Positions 36,401 through 43,606 of a DNA stretch of 64,000 bases are shown here, one piece after another. The notes below the pieces were generated by a model, which was given only the letters and a program-made list of their open reading frames with translations, was not told where the DNA came from and did no database searches. Position 1 is the stretch's first letter; every line of letters starts with the position of its first letter. This DNA is from Flavobacterium sp. 5 (GTDB lineage: Bacteria > Bacteroidota > Bacteroidia > Flavobacteriales > Flavobacteriaceae). The position numbers were made by a program, and so were the translations under genes. The stretch covers positions 3,658,001-3,722,000 of the forward strand of contig NZ_PHUE01000001.1 of the NCBI RefSeq assembly GCF_002813295.1, written 5' to 3'.

Positions 36401-37548
36401 GTGGGACAGGAATTGCAAAAGATGATTTGGAAACTATTTTTGAGAAATTTAAAAGAGGTAATTCTAAAGTTCCAGTAGGAGGTAGTTCTGGCTTTGGAAT
36501 TGGACTTTTTATAGTTAGGTATTTTGTCGAAAAACATAAAGGGAAGGTTACTTGCAGTAGCGAAATAGGAAAAGGAAGCTCATTTAAACTGAATTTTTTA
36601 AAAGGTCAGGATCATTTTGAAGATTTACATATAAGTATAGTTGCTCCCAAATTGAGTCCATTGGTTGAAGAATTAATGACTGACAATATAGAAGAGATTG
36701 TAGAGTTCTCTGCAAATTTAACTTCAGAGACTGAATTGCATAAAGTGATGCTTACCGATAAACGCACACTTTTAATTATAGATGATAATACCGATATCAG
36801 AAATTATTTGATTGGACTTTTTTCCGAAACGTATATAATATATAGTGCAGACAATGGTGAAGAAGGTTTAAAACTAACTAAAAAACACATGCCGGATTTG
36901 GTCATCAGTGATATTGCAATGGATGTCATGGACGGACTTGAGCTATGTAGAAAAATAAAGGAAAACAGCAGCTTGTCACATATTCCAGTAATATTGTTAA
37001 CAGCTTCAAAAAATCCAGAAACGCATCTACAAGGGATAAGTGACGGAGCCGATGATTACATAACCAAACCATTTGATGATGATTTGCTCGTTGCACGTGT
37101 CGAATCACTATTGAAAAGCCGTAGTAATTTGAGAACATACTTCCTAGATAGTATTACGCTTAAAGAAAACACTCAAAAAGTTCCAGCCGAATATCAGGAG
37201 ATTCTAAAAAAATGTATTGCAATTATAGAAGCCAATATTCATAAGCGTGATTTTACCATTAAAAATTTTGCTGCCGAGATGGGAATGAGTCATAGAACTC
37301 TTTATACTAAAATTAAAATCATTTCGGGACAAACTCTAAATGCATTTATACGTTCTATACGCATAAGAAGAGCCGCAATGTTAATGCTTACCGAAAATAT
37401 GAATATTGCTCAAGCAAGTGTTGAGGTAGGTTTTGAAGATCCAAAATATTTCAGACAGCAATTCGTTAAACTTTTTGGGATGACACCTTCTGAATACATC
37501 AAAAAATATAAAAGCTCTTTTAATTCTGATTTGAATATTATAAAGTAA
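33472..37548 (+). CDS. Hybrid two-component system sensor-regulator (HTCS) of the polysaccharide locus
   Basis: 1358 residues, started at a TTG at 33472 because this gives a clean signal peptide (KNFVLYFVFLITFSLTAFSQ) and no ATG fits. Residues 25-690 are a periplasmic propeller of about fourteen two-component-regulator repeats (WFGTYDGLNRYDG, LWLGTDEGLF, LWIGTDGAGL). A Y_Y_Y domain and a membrane helix (about 775-800) follow. Inside the cell come the HisKA domain (His830 in ISHEFRTPLSL), the HATPase (DSGTGIAKDD, SGFGIGLFI), a receiver (Asp1147 in VISDIAMDVMDG) and an AraC-type helix-turn-helix (about 1240-1345). Such proteins sense oligosaccharides in the periplasm and switch on the adjacent locus. 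It converges on the AraC gene, ten bases away. Confidence 0.93.
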   Translation: MKNFVLYFVFLITFSLTAFSQEYSVKFLDISNGLSNNSVITIYQDSDGFMWFGTYDGLNRYDGYNFKVYRNKINDKNSLSFNTIYNIEGDSKKNIWVGGSNGACVFDKKESIFHPLTYVSKNNTTQVLKDIIHQIRSVSENLVLVASQNYGLLIYQNGSFTGKHIDLEQSKTKGLQYGYNAAVLENDPKNGRCWVYVRNVGICQYNYNSEKLKIVYPLSMEVKCMKLSADDTLWLGTDEGLFSFNAKTNSFSENYLSANCTVTDIHFDKKKEMLITTDGCGIYKVIGQTKKAILYSLAKGKQFVKSNSIWALHEDVAGNIWLGTLRGGISMISNSPKYFKNIKDNNDSDPAGNFILSFCEDENKNLWIGTDGAGLKYWNKKSNSYTLYSTSASSPHKISSNFITGIIKDNANEIWVSTWAGGVNRINPVNNTITHYSCYNPFTKQIEKNIWFVYKDSKGTIWASATNEGCLYFFDSAKNAFVLFDKTIDNLQCLAEMSDGKLWGGNNTSLFAIDKKTKKYEKFPIGSAIRCIYEDKDKNLWLGTQEGGLLLFDRKTNKFKRLTTDDGLPSNTVLRMLEDKGGNLWMSTYNGICRFDKKRKTFRNFSINDGLQSNQFSFNAGLKLSTGEFLFGGINGFNSFFPEDIKEFNQKNNLHLTDFYVNNQPIEESKNELISEWDSGKIKEVKLPYDQTTLSIEFVTLDYNNADKINYAYYLDGWDNQWNYVGQARRANYARLTEGKYVFKVKTTNFRGGWNKEVSLVTVIVSPPWYRSWWAYTFYLLVGAGIIYGYIKYNKNKEKLKYKVKVAELESAKEKEIAEKQSSMFTYISHEFRTPLSLIINPLKKAIQKGNTENSSSVSDLVIAHRNAKRLLSLVDQLLLFRKAENDADELKMSVINVNNLCYEIYQCFVNQAKDKNIDYTFQIPENNIEIIGDYEKIEISLFNLISNAFKFTPVGGEIGLNLSESETDVIIEVLDSGTGIAKDDLETIFEKFKRGNSKVPVGGSSGFGIGLFIVRYFVEKHKGKVTCSSEIGKGSSFKLNFLKGQDHFEDLHISIVAPKLSPLVEELMTDNIEEIVEFSANLTSETELHKVMLTDKRTLLIIDDNTDIRNYLIGLFSETYIIYSADNGEEGLKLTKKHMPDLVISDIAMDVMDGLELCRKIKENSSLSHIPVILLTASKNPETHLQGISDGADDYITKPFDDDLLVARVESLLKSRSNLRTYFLDSITLKENTQKVPAEYQEILKKCIAIIEANIHKRDFTIKNFAAEMGMSHRTLYTKIKIISGQTLNAFIRSIRIRRAAMLMLTENMNIAQASVEVGFEDPKYFRQQFVKLFGMTPSEYIKKYKSSFNSDLNIIK

Positions 37549-37558
37549 ATTTTAGTAC

Positions 37559-38443
37559 TTACACTTGGGTTTTATATCGGAGACGATATTCTCTTGGAGA
37601 TATTTCCATTACCTGTCTAAATGATTTTGAAAAGTGAAATGGATCGTAATAACCCAATTGATAAGCAATTTCTTTTATTTTAAGATTACTGAACTGCAAA
37701 AGGGAACACGATTTTTGAATTTTTAACTGATTGTAATAATCCATAGGAGTAGAGGATGTTTTTTCTAGAAACAAGGCTCCAAAATAGGAGCTCGAATAGC
37801 TTACATGATGTGCTATTTCTTGCAGTGTAATTTTATTTATTAGATTGTTTTTCATAAATATAATACTCATCGGAATTACATCTAAAACTTCTGTATCAGC
37901 TGTTTTTATTTTTAGAAATTGATCGGTGTATTTTATGCTTGCTAAAAAATGCTGTAAACAAATACTAGAATACTCAAGATTATCAGGATTAAAACCCATT
38001 TCCAGATTCTGATAAATTTCTTCAAATAAGTTCAGCCTGTCAGATGATCTGCTGTCGTTTAGATTTAAAACTTTTCCCGAAACTGCAGTATGTAAAGAGT
38101 TTGCTGTTCCTTTAAAATGCAGCCAGTAAATGCTCCAGGGTTTTGAAATTTCCGCTTCATAACTGTGTGCTTTGTGTGCGGGAATTATAAAAGCCTGATC
38201 TTTGGTAAGCGAAAATTGTTCATTTTCAATAGTTATAAAGCCTTTTCCATTTTCACAATAAATAAGTATATGCTCGAGTGCGCCTTTTGACCTTTTCCTA
38301 AAATGATGTTTTGCATTGGGATAATAGCCAATATGCGTAATGAACAGGTTTTTTGTCAGTTCATTTTCAGACTGAAAGCTGCGAATACTATAAGGAACAA
38401 CTATTGCTCTTTCTCCTTTAAAACCATCTGCGATCTGATCCAT
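37559..38443 (-). CDS. AraC family regulator with sugar-sensing cupin domain
   Basis: 294 residues from the ATG at 38443; the frame continues 22 codons upstream, but that part is hydrophobic and unlike the family. The N-terminal domain (GFITIENEQFSLTKDQAFIIPAHKAHSYEA) is the arabinose-type AraC sensor cupin. The C-terminal double helix-turn-helix is clear (VSYSSSYFGALFLEKTSSTP and IKEIAYQLGYYDPFHFSKSFRQ). Placed between the HTCS gene and the sugar-transporter operon and transcribed away from the latter, it likely controls that operon in response to a released monosaccharide. Confidence 0.87.
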   Translation of the reverse strand: MDQIADGFKGERAIVVPYSIRSFQSENELTKNLFITHIGYYPNAKHHFRKRSKGALEHILIYCENGKGFITIENEQFSLTKDQAFIIPAHKAHSYEAEISKPWSIYWLHFKGTANSLHTAVSGKVLNLNDSRSSDRLNLFEEIYQNLEMGFNPDNLEYSSICLQHFLASIKYTDQFLKIKTADTEVLDVIPMSIIFMKNNLINKITLQEIAHHVSYSSSYFGALFLEKTSSTPMDYYNQLKIQKSCSLLQFSNLKIKEIAYQLGYYDPFHFSKSFRQVMEISPREYRLRYKTQV

Positions 38444-38670
38444 AGTACGGTTATGTGTATTTTTAGAATGAAAAATATTTAAAGATAAATAAAAACATAT
38501 CAAAACCATGGTAATTTACATATTATGGAGTAATATTATTATAAATGTGATGTTTTAATGTGGTAAAATGTTTTTAGTAAGATATTTTATAGGTTATATG
38601 GCATTAAATCATCAAAAATAAATTCAAATAAATACACTTACCCTAAAAAATAGGCTTTATTATTTTTAGT

Positions 38671-38730
38671 ATGGTAATTTTGATATAAAAATCTATGTTT
38701 TATACATGTTTTACATAAATATTACATTTC
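38671..38730. promoter_or_regulatory. Possible regulatory region of the sugar-porter operon
   Basis: TTACAT occurs at 38711-38716 and 38722-38727, 11 bases apart, in a TTTTATACATG-TTTTACATAAA-TATTACATTTC run of three 11-base lines. ATGGTAATTT at 38671-38680 repeats the same ten bases at 38508-38517. These are candidate AraC-type half-sites in the 346-base divergent gap; no good promoter is identifiable. Confidence 0.25.
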
Positions 38731-38789
38731 TGGACGTGTAGTATGTAACGATATTTGTATTGATAAATAAATTAAAAAATTAAATATAT

Positions 38790-40166
38790 ATGAGTAAGTA
38801 TAATTCTTCTTACCTGCTTTTTATTGCATTGGTTTCAGCAATGGGTGGTTTGTTATTTGGATATGACTGGGTTGTAATTGGAGGGGCAAAGCCTTTCTAT
38901 GAAGTTTTTTTTAATATTACTAACTCACCTTCTATGCAGGGCTGGGTAATGGGAAGTGCTATTTTAGGCTGTTTGTTGGGTGTAATGATTTCAGGAAGTT
39001 TATCTGATAAGTATGGAAGAAAACCGCTGATGATTGTAGCTTCCATCTTTTTTACTCTTGCAGCTCTTGGTACCGGGATGGTTGATGCGATTGAATGGTT
39101 CATATTCTGGAGGGTTATTGGAGGTATCGGTATTGGTATCGCTTCAAATCTTTCACCAATGTATATAGCCGAAATTGCACCAAGCGAATCCAGAGGCAAA
39201 TTTGTTTCTATAAATCAATTGACGGTTGTTATAGGGATATTGGCAGCCCAAATTGCAAACTGGTTAATTGCTGATCCAATTGCAGAGGGACAGGATATTT
39301 TGAATTCATGGAACGGGCAATGGGGTTGGAGATATATGTTTTGGGCAGGAGCTATTCCATCTGTAGCCTTTTTTGTTTTGATACTCATTATACCCGAAAG
39401 TCCAAGATGGTTAGCGAATCAGCGGAAATATGATAAAGCAGAATCTATTTTTACTAAAATTGGAGGTCTTTCTTTTGCAAAAGACCAAATAGAAGAAATT
39501 AAATCAAGAACTGGAGAAATCAAAGAGGAAGTCAGTTATAAAATGCTTTTTGAAGGCAAGATGCCAAAGATTCTTTTATTAGGGATTGTGATAGCTGTTT
39601 TTCAGCAATGGTGTGGTATTAATGTGATTTTTAATTACGCTCAGGAAATCTTTTCAGCAGCAGGTTATGGCGTTTCAGATATCTTGTTTAATATCGTAAT
39701 TACTGGTTTAACCAATGTAATCTTCACATTTGTAGGAATGTATTTTGTTGACAAATGGGGAAGAAGAACTTTGATGCTTATTGGATCAATGGGGTTGTTT
39801 TTTATCTATGCTTTATTAGGTGCTTGCTATTATTTTGAAATTACAGGTCTTGCTGTTTTAGGTCTTGTTATTGCGGCAATTTCCTGCTATGCAATGACAT
39901 TAGCACCTGTTACCTGGGTAGTCTTGTCTGAAATATTCCCGACAAAAGTACGCGCAATGGCAATGGCTATCTCCACTTTTGCCCTTTGGACTGCTTGTTT
40001 TGTACTTACTTACACTTTTCCAATACTCAACAGCAGCCTTGGCTCTTACGGAACATTCTGGCTTTACGGTAGTATCTGCTTAGCTGGATACTTTTTCCTT
40101 CGCTATTCTTTGTCGGAAACGAAAGGAAAATCTTTAGAGGAAATAGAAAATGAATTGACAAAATAA
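38790..40166 (+). CDS. Sugar porter family MFS transporter (sugar/H+ symport)
   Basis: 458 residues with twelve membrane helices. Family signatures are visible: GGLLFGYDWVVIGG near the start, DKYGRKPLM after helix 2, PESPRWL after helix 6, QQWCGINVIFNYA in helix 7, and the end motif SETKGKSLEEIE. These proteins carry monosaccharides such as galactose, xylose, arabinose or glucose across the inner membrane. First gene of an operon with the DUF5107/TPR gene (14 bases after) and a GH2 gene. It probably takes up the monosaccharide released by the locus. Confidence 0.92.
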   Translation: MSKYNSSYLLFIALVSAMGGLLFGYDWVVIGGAKPFYEVFFNITNSPSMQGWVMGSAILGCLLGVMISGSLSDKYGRKPLMIVASIFFTLAALGTGMVDAIEWFIFWRVIGGIGIGIASNLSPMYIAEIAPSESRGKFVSINQLTVVIGILAAQIANWLIADPIAEGQDILNSWNGQWGWRYMFWAGAIPSVAFFVLILIIPESPRWLANQRKYDKAESIFTKIGGLSFAKDQIEEIKSRTGEIKEEVSYKMLFEGKMPKILLLGIVIAVFQQWCGINVIFNYAQEIFSAAGYGVSDILFNIVITGLTNVIFTFVGMYFVDKWGRRTLMLIGSMGLFFIYALLGACYYFEITGLAVLGLVIAAISCYAMTLAPVTWVVLSEIFPTKVRAMAMAISTFALWTACFVLTYTFPILNSSLGSYGTFWLYGSICLAGYFFLRYSLSETKGKSLEEIENELTK

Positions 40167-40180
40167 AAGCATATAATAAA

Positions 40181-43100
40181 ATGGAAAATATAACAGCAGA
40201 AGATTTGCATGCAAAACAATCAGTAAATGAAATAGGTCAGGATGAAAAAATCACGGCTTATTTAATTCAATCAACCGTTAATGAAGAGGGTGTCGTACGT
40301 GTTTGGGAAGAAGATATTTTATTACCAACGTACCAAATTGGTGAAGAAGAAAAGAATCCAATATTTCTTGAAAAACGTGTGTATCAAGGAAGTTCAGGAG
40401 CTGTTTATCCTTATCCTGTTGTTGAAAAATTGGCTGATGAAAAACACGATAAATCGTATCACGCCCTATTTTTAGAAAACATATACATCAAAATAATGAT
40501 TCTTCCGGAATTAGGCGGACGCGTTCACATGGCGTATGACAAAGTAAAACAGCGTCATTTTGTGTATTACAATCAGGTAATTAAACCTGCTTTGGTAGGA
40601 CTTACCGGTCCTTGGATTTCTGGCGGAATAGAGTTCAACTGGCCACAGCATCACCGTCCGAGTACTTTTTTGCCAACAGATTTCAGCATCGAAGAAAATG
40701 CAGACGGAAGCAAAACAATTTGGTGTAATGAAGTAGAAAGAATGTTTAGAACTAAAGGAATGCAGGGATTTACACTGCATCCTGATAAAGCCTATATCGA
40801 AATTAAAGTAAAAATATACAATCGTACCGCCTTTCCACAAACGTTTCTTTGGTGGGCAAATCCTGCGGTGGTTGTAAACGATGGATATAAATCGGTATTT
40901 CCTCCAGATGTAAATGCAGTTTTTGATCATGGAAAAAGAGATGTCTCTAAATTTCCGATTGCGACTGGCGAATATTACAAACAAGACTATTCTGCTGGCG
41001 TGGATATTTCGAAATATAAAAATATTCCGGTTCCAACATCATATATGGCGGTGCAGTCTAAATATAATTTTGTGGGAGGTTATGAGGATAATGTTCAGGC
41101 AGGATTACTGCATGTGGCCAATCATCATGTGTCTCCTGGAAAAAAGCAATGGACTTGGGGTAATGGAGATTTCGGTCTGGCTTGGGACAGAAATCTAACC
41201 GACAAAGACGGTCCGTATATCGAATTAATGACTGGAGTATTTACAGACAATCAGCCTGATTTTTCTTGGCTTCAGGCTTATGAAGAAAAATCATGGGTGC
41301 AGTATTTTATGCCTTACGCCGAAGTTGGATATGTTAAAAATGCAACCAAAGATGCGATCATAAATATTGAAGTTGAAGGAAACGAAGCTGATTTAATCTT
41401 GTACACAACAGGCCTTTATGAGAATTTAAAAATTGAATTAAAAGACAAAAAAAATAACGTTTTATTTCAGGATGAAATTACAATATCTCCTGTGAATCCG
41501 TATAAAAAAAGAGTTTCGATTGGGGATTCTTTATCAGAGGATTTAGTTTTTACGGTTTATACTTCTGACGGAAAAATTTTGGTTCAATACCAAGAAGAAA
41601 AGGCCGAAATAAAACCTGTTCCCGATCCTGCAAAAGCGGCGCTGGATCCAAAAGATATTGCTTCGATGGAGCAATTGTATTTAACAGGATTGCATTTAGA
41701 GCAATACCGACATGCAACATACAATCCACTGGATTACTATTTTGAAGCTTTAAACAGAGATTCAAGAGATGTAAGATGTAATAATGCTGTTGGTTTGTTA
41801 ATGTTAAGAAGAGGTCAGTTTGAAAAAGCCGAAACGTATTTCAGAACCGCTGTTGAGGTTTTAACAGAGCGAAATCCAAACCCGATTGATGGTGAATCAC
41901 TATACAATCTTGGTTATTGCTTAAAATTGCAGGGGAAATTTGACGATGCTTATAATTCTCTTTTCAAATCAACATGGAATGCAGCGTGGCAGGATGCAGC
42001 GTTTTATGCTTTGGCGCAAATAGACAGCATAAAAGGGGAATGGACAGAAGCTTTAGAACGCGTAGAATCGTCACTTATCCGTAATTGGCACAATCACAAA
42101 GCACGTCAATTGAAAGCTTCTATTTTAAGAAAATTAAATAGAAATCAAGAAGCTTTATCGTGGATTGAGGATTCGATCAAAATTGACCGCTTTAATATGG
42201 GATGCCGTTTTGAGAAATATTTGATAACCAAAGACCAAGCCATTCTTGATGAAATGAATACAATAATGCGTCAATGGTCACATGGATATATAGAGTATGC
42301 ATTGGACTTTGCGGGAGCTGGATTGTATCTGGAAGCGGAACAATTATTGCAGGAGTCTATACAAAGTAATGATGAGGTTTATCCAATGGTGTATTACGCT
42401 CTGGGTTATTTTGCTTCTAGAAATGGTGATACTGATAAAGCAATAGAATGGTATAAAAAAGCTGCTGTACAGTCTCCAGAAAAATGTTTCCCAAATCGAA
42501 TTGAAGAAGTAAATATTTTGCAGGATGCCATTAAATTAAATGCTGAAGATGCAAAAGCACCTTATTATTTGGGGAATTTCTGGTATGCATTCCGTCAATA
42601 TGAAGATGCTGTAAAATGCTGGGAATTGTCGTTTGACATAGATGAAAAATTCCCTACCTTGTTAAGAAACCTTGCGCTTGCTTATTTCAATAAAACGGAT
42701 AATAAGGCCAAAGCTCAGGAAATGTTAGAAAAAGCATTTGCATTGGACATAACAGATTCAAGGATTTTTATGGAGCTGGATCAGCTTTATAAAAAAATAG
42801 GTAAATCGCCGGAATTTAGATTAAATGTTTTAAATCAATATCCAGATTTAGTCGAAGAGCGTGATGATTTGTGTATTGAAAGAATTACACTTTATAATCA
42901 GACAGGAAAGTATGCTATTGCAAAAGAGCTGATTTCTAAACGGAAATTTCACCCTTGGGAAGGCGGAGAAGGAAAAATAACGGGACAATATACTTTGTGC
43001 AGAGTCGAATTGGCAAAAAGTGCAATTTCAGAAAACCGTTTTACTGATGCTTTACAATTGCTGAAAGAAACTGAATTTTATCCGCATGATTTAGGTGAAG

Positions 43101-43564
43101 GAAAATTGAAAAATGCTGAGGAAAATGAGGTTTTTTATTATAAAGGATTGGCTTATAAAGGTCTTGGAGATTTGGTAAATGCAAATGCCAATTTTATTCA
43201 GGCAACGCTTGGATCACCTGAACCTGTTCAGGCATTTTTCTATAACGATCAGCAACCAGATAAGATTTTCTATCAGGGATTGGCATGGCGCGAATTAGGT
43301 GATGAAGACAAAGCACGAAGCCGTTTTAACAAACTGCTGGCACATGGTGAAAAGTATTTATTCGAAAAGTCCAGAATTGATTATTTTGCGGTATCACTTC
43401 CAGATTTGGCGATTTGGGACGATGATTTAAATGTTCGTAATCAAGTACATTGCTATTATGTGATGGCTTTGGGACATAGCGGATTAGGAAACGAAAATGA
43501 ATCTGAGAAATATTACCAAAAAGTAAAACAGTTAGATAGTAATAAACAGACCTTTCGTAAATAG
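40181..43564 (+). CDS. Cytoplasmic DUF5107/TPR protein of the sugar operon
   Basis: 1127 residues without signal peptide. Residues about 60-400 are the DUF5107 domain, a galactose-mutarotase-like sandwich (ILPELGGRVHMAYDK, WISGGIEFNWPQHHRPS, ELMTGVFTDNQPDFSWL). Residues about 520-1120 hold many TPR-type helical repeats (YYFEALNRDSRDVRCNNAVGL, AEKYL-like motifs). This architecture is frequent beside MFS sugar porters in Bacteroidota loci. The mutarotase-like domain probably binds a sugar in the cytoplasm; catalytic activity is unproven. A start at 40181 follows the porter stop by 14 bases. Confidence 0.85.
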   Translation: MENITAEDLHAKQSVNEIGQDEKITAYLIQSTVNEEGVVRVWEEDILLPTYQIGEEEKNPIFLEKRVYQGSSGAVYPYPVVEKLADEKHDKSYHALFLENIYIKIMILPELGGRVHMAYDKVKQRHFVYYNQVIKPALVGLTGPWISGGIEFNWPQHHRPSTFLPTDFSIEENADGSKTIWCNEVERMFRTKGMQGFTLHPDKAYIEIKVKIYNRTAFPQTFLWWANPAVVVNDGYKSVFPPDVNAVFDHGKRDVSKFPIATGEYYKQDYSAGVDISKYKNIPVPTSYMAVQSKYNFVGGYEDNVQAGLLHVANHHVSPGKKQWTWGNGDFGLAWDRNLTDKDGPYIELMTGVFTDNQPDFSWLQAYEEKSWVQYFMPYAEVGYVKNATKDAIINIEVEGNEADLILYTTGLYENLKIELKDKKNNVLFQDEITISPVNPYKKRVSIGDSLSEDLVFTVYTSDGKILVQYQEEKAEIKPVPDPAKAALDPKDIASMEQLYLTGLHLEQYRHATYNPLDYYFEALNRDSRDVRCNNAVGLLMLRRGQFEKAETYFRTAVEVLTERNPNPIDGESLYNLGYCLKLQGKFDDAYNSLFKSTWNAAWQDAAFYALAQIDSIKGEWTEALERVESSLIRNWHNHKARQLKASILRKLNRNQEALSWIEDSIKIDRFNMGCRFEKYLITKDQAILDEMNTIMRQWSHGYIEYALDFAGAGLYLEAEQLLQESIQSNDEVYPMVYYALGYFASRNGDTDKAIEWYKKAAVQSPEKCFPNRIEEVNILQDAIKLNAEDAKAPYYLGNFWYAFRQYEDAVKCWELSFDIDEKFPTLLRNLALAYFNKTDNKAKAQEMLEKAFALDITDSRIFMELDQLYKKIGKSPEFRLNVLNQYPDLVEERDDLCIERITLYNQTGKYAIAKELISKRKFHPWEGGEGKITGQYTLCRVELAKSAISENRFTDALQLLKETEFYPHDLGEGKLKNAEENEVFYYKGLAYKGLGDLVNANANFIQATLGSPEPVQAFFYNDQQPDKIFYQGLAWRELGDEDKARSRFNKLLAHGEKYLFEKSRIDYFAVSLPDLAIWDDDLNVRNQVHCYYVMALGHSGLGNENESEKYYQKVKQLDSNKQTFRK

Positions 43565-43606
43565 AAAGTTGTTGTTTACAGTATCATAATTATAAAATTT
43601 AATCAA

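Noticed and set aside
37559..38509. Longer start for the AraC regulator at 38509
   Set aside because: The added 22 residues are hydrophobic and unlike AraC N-termini; the ATG at 38443 fits better.
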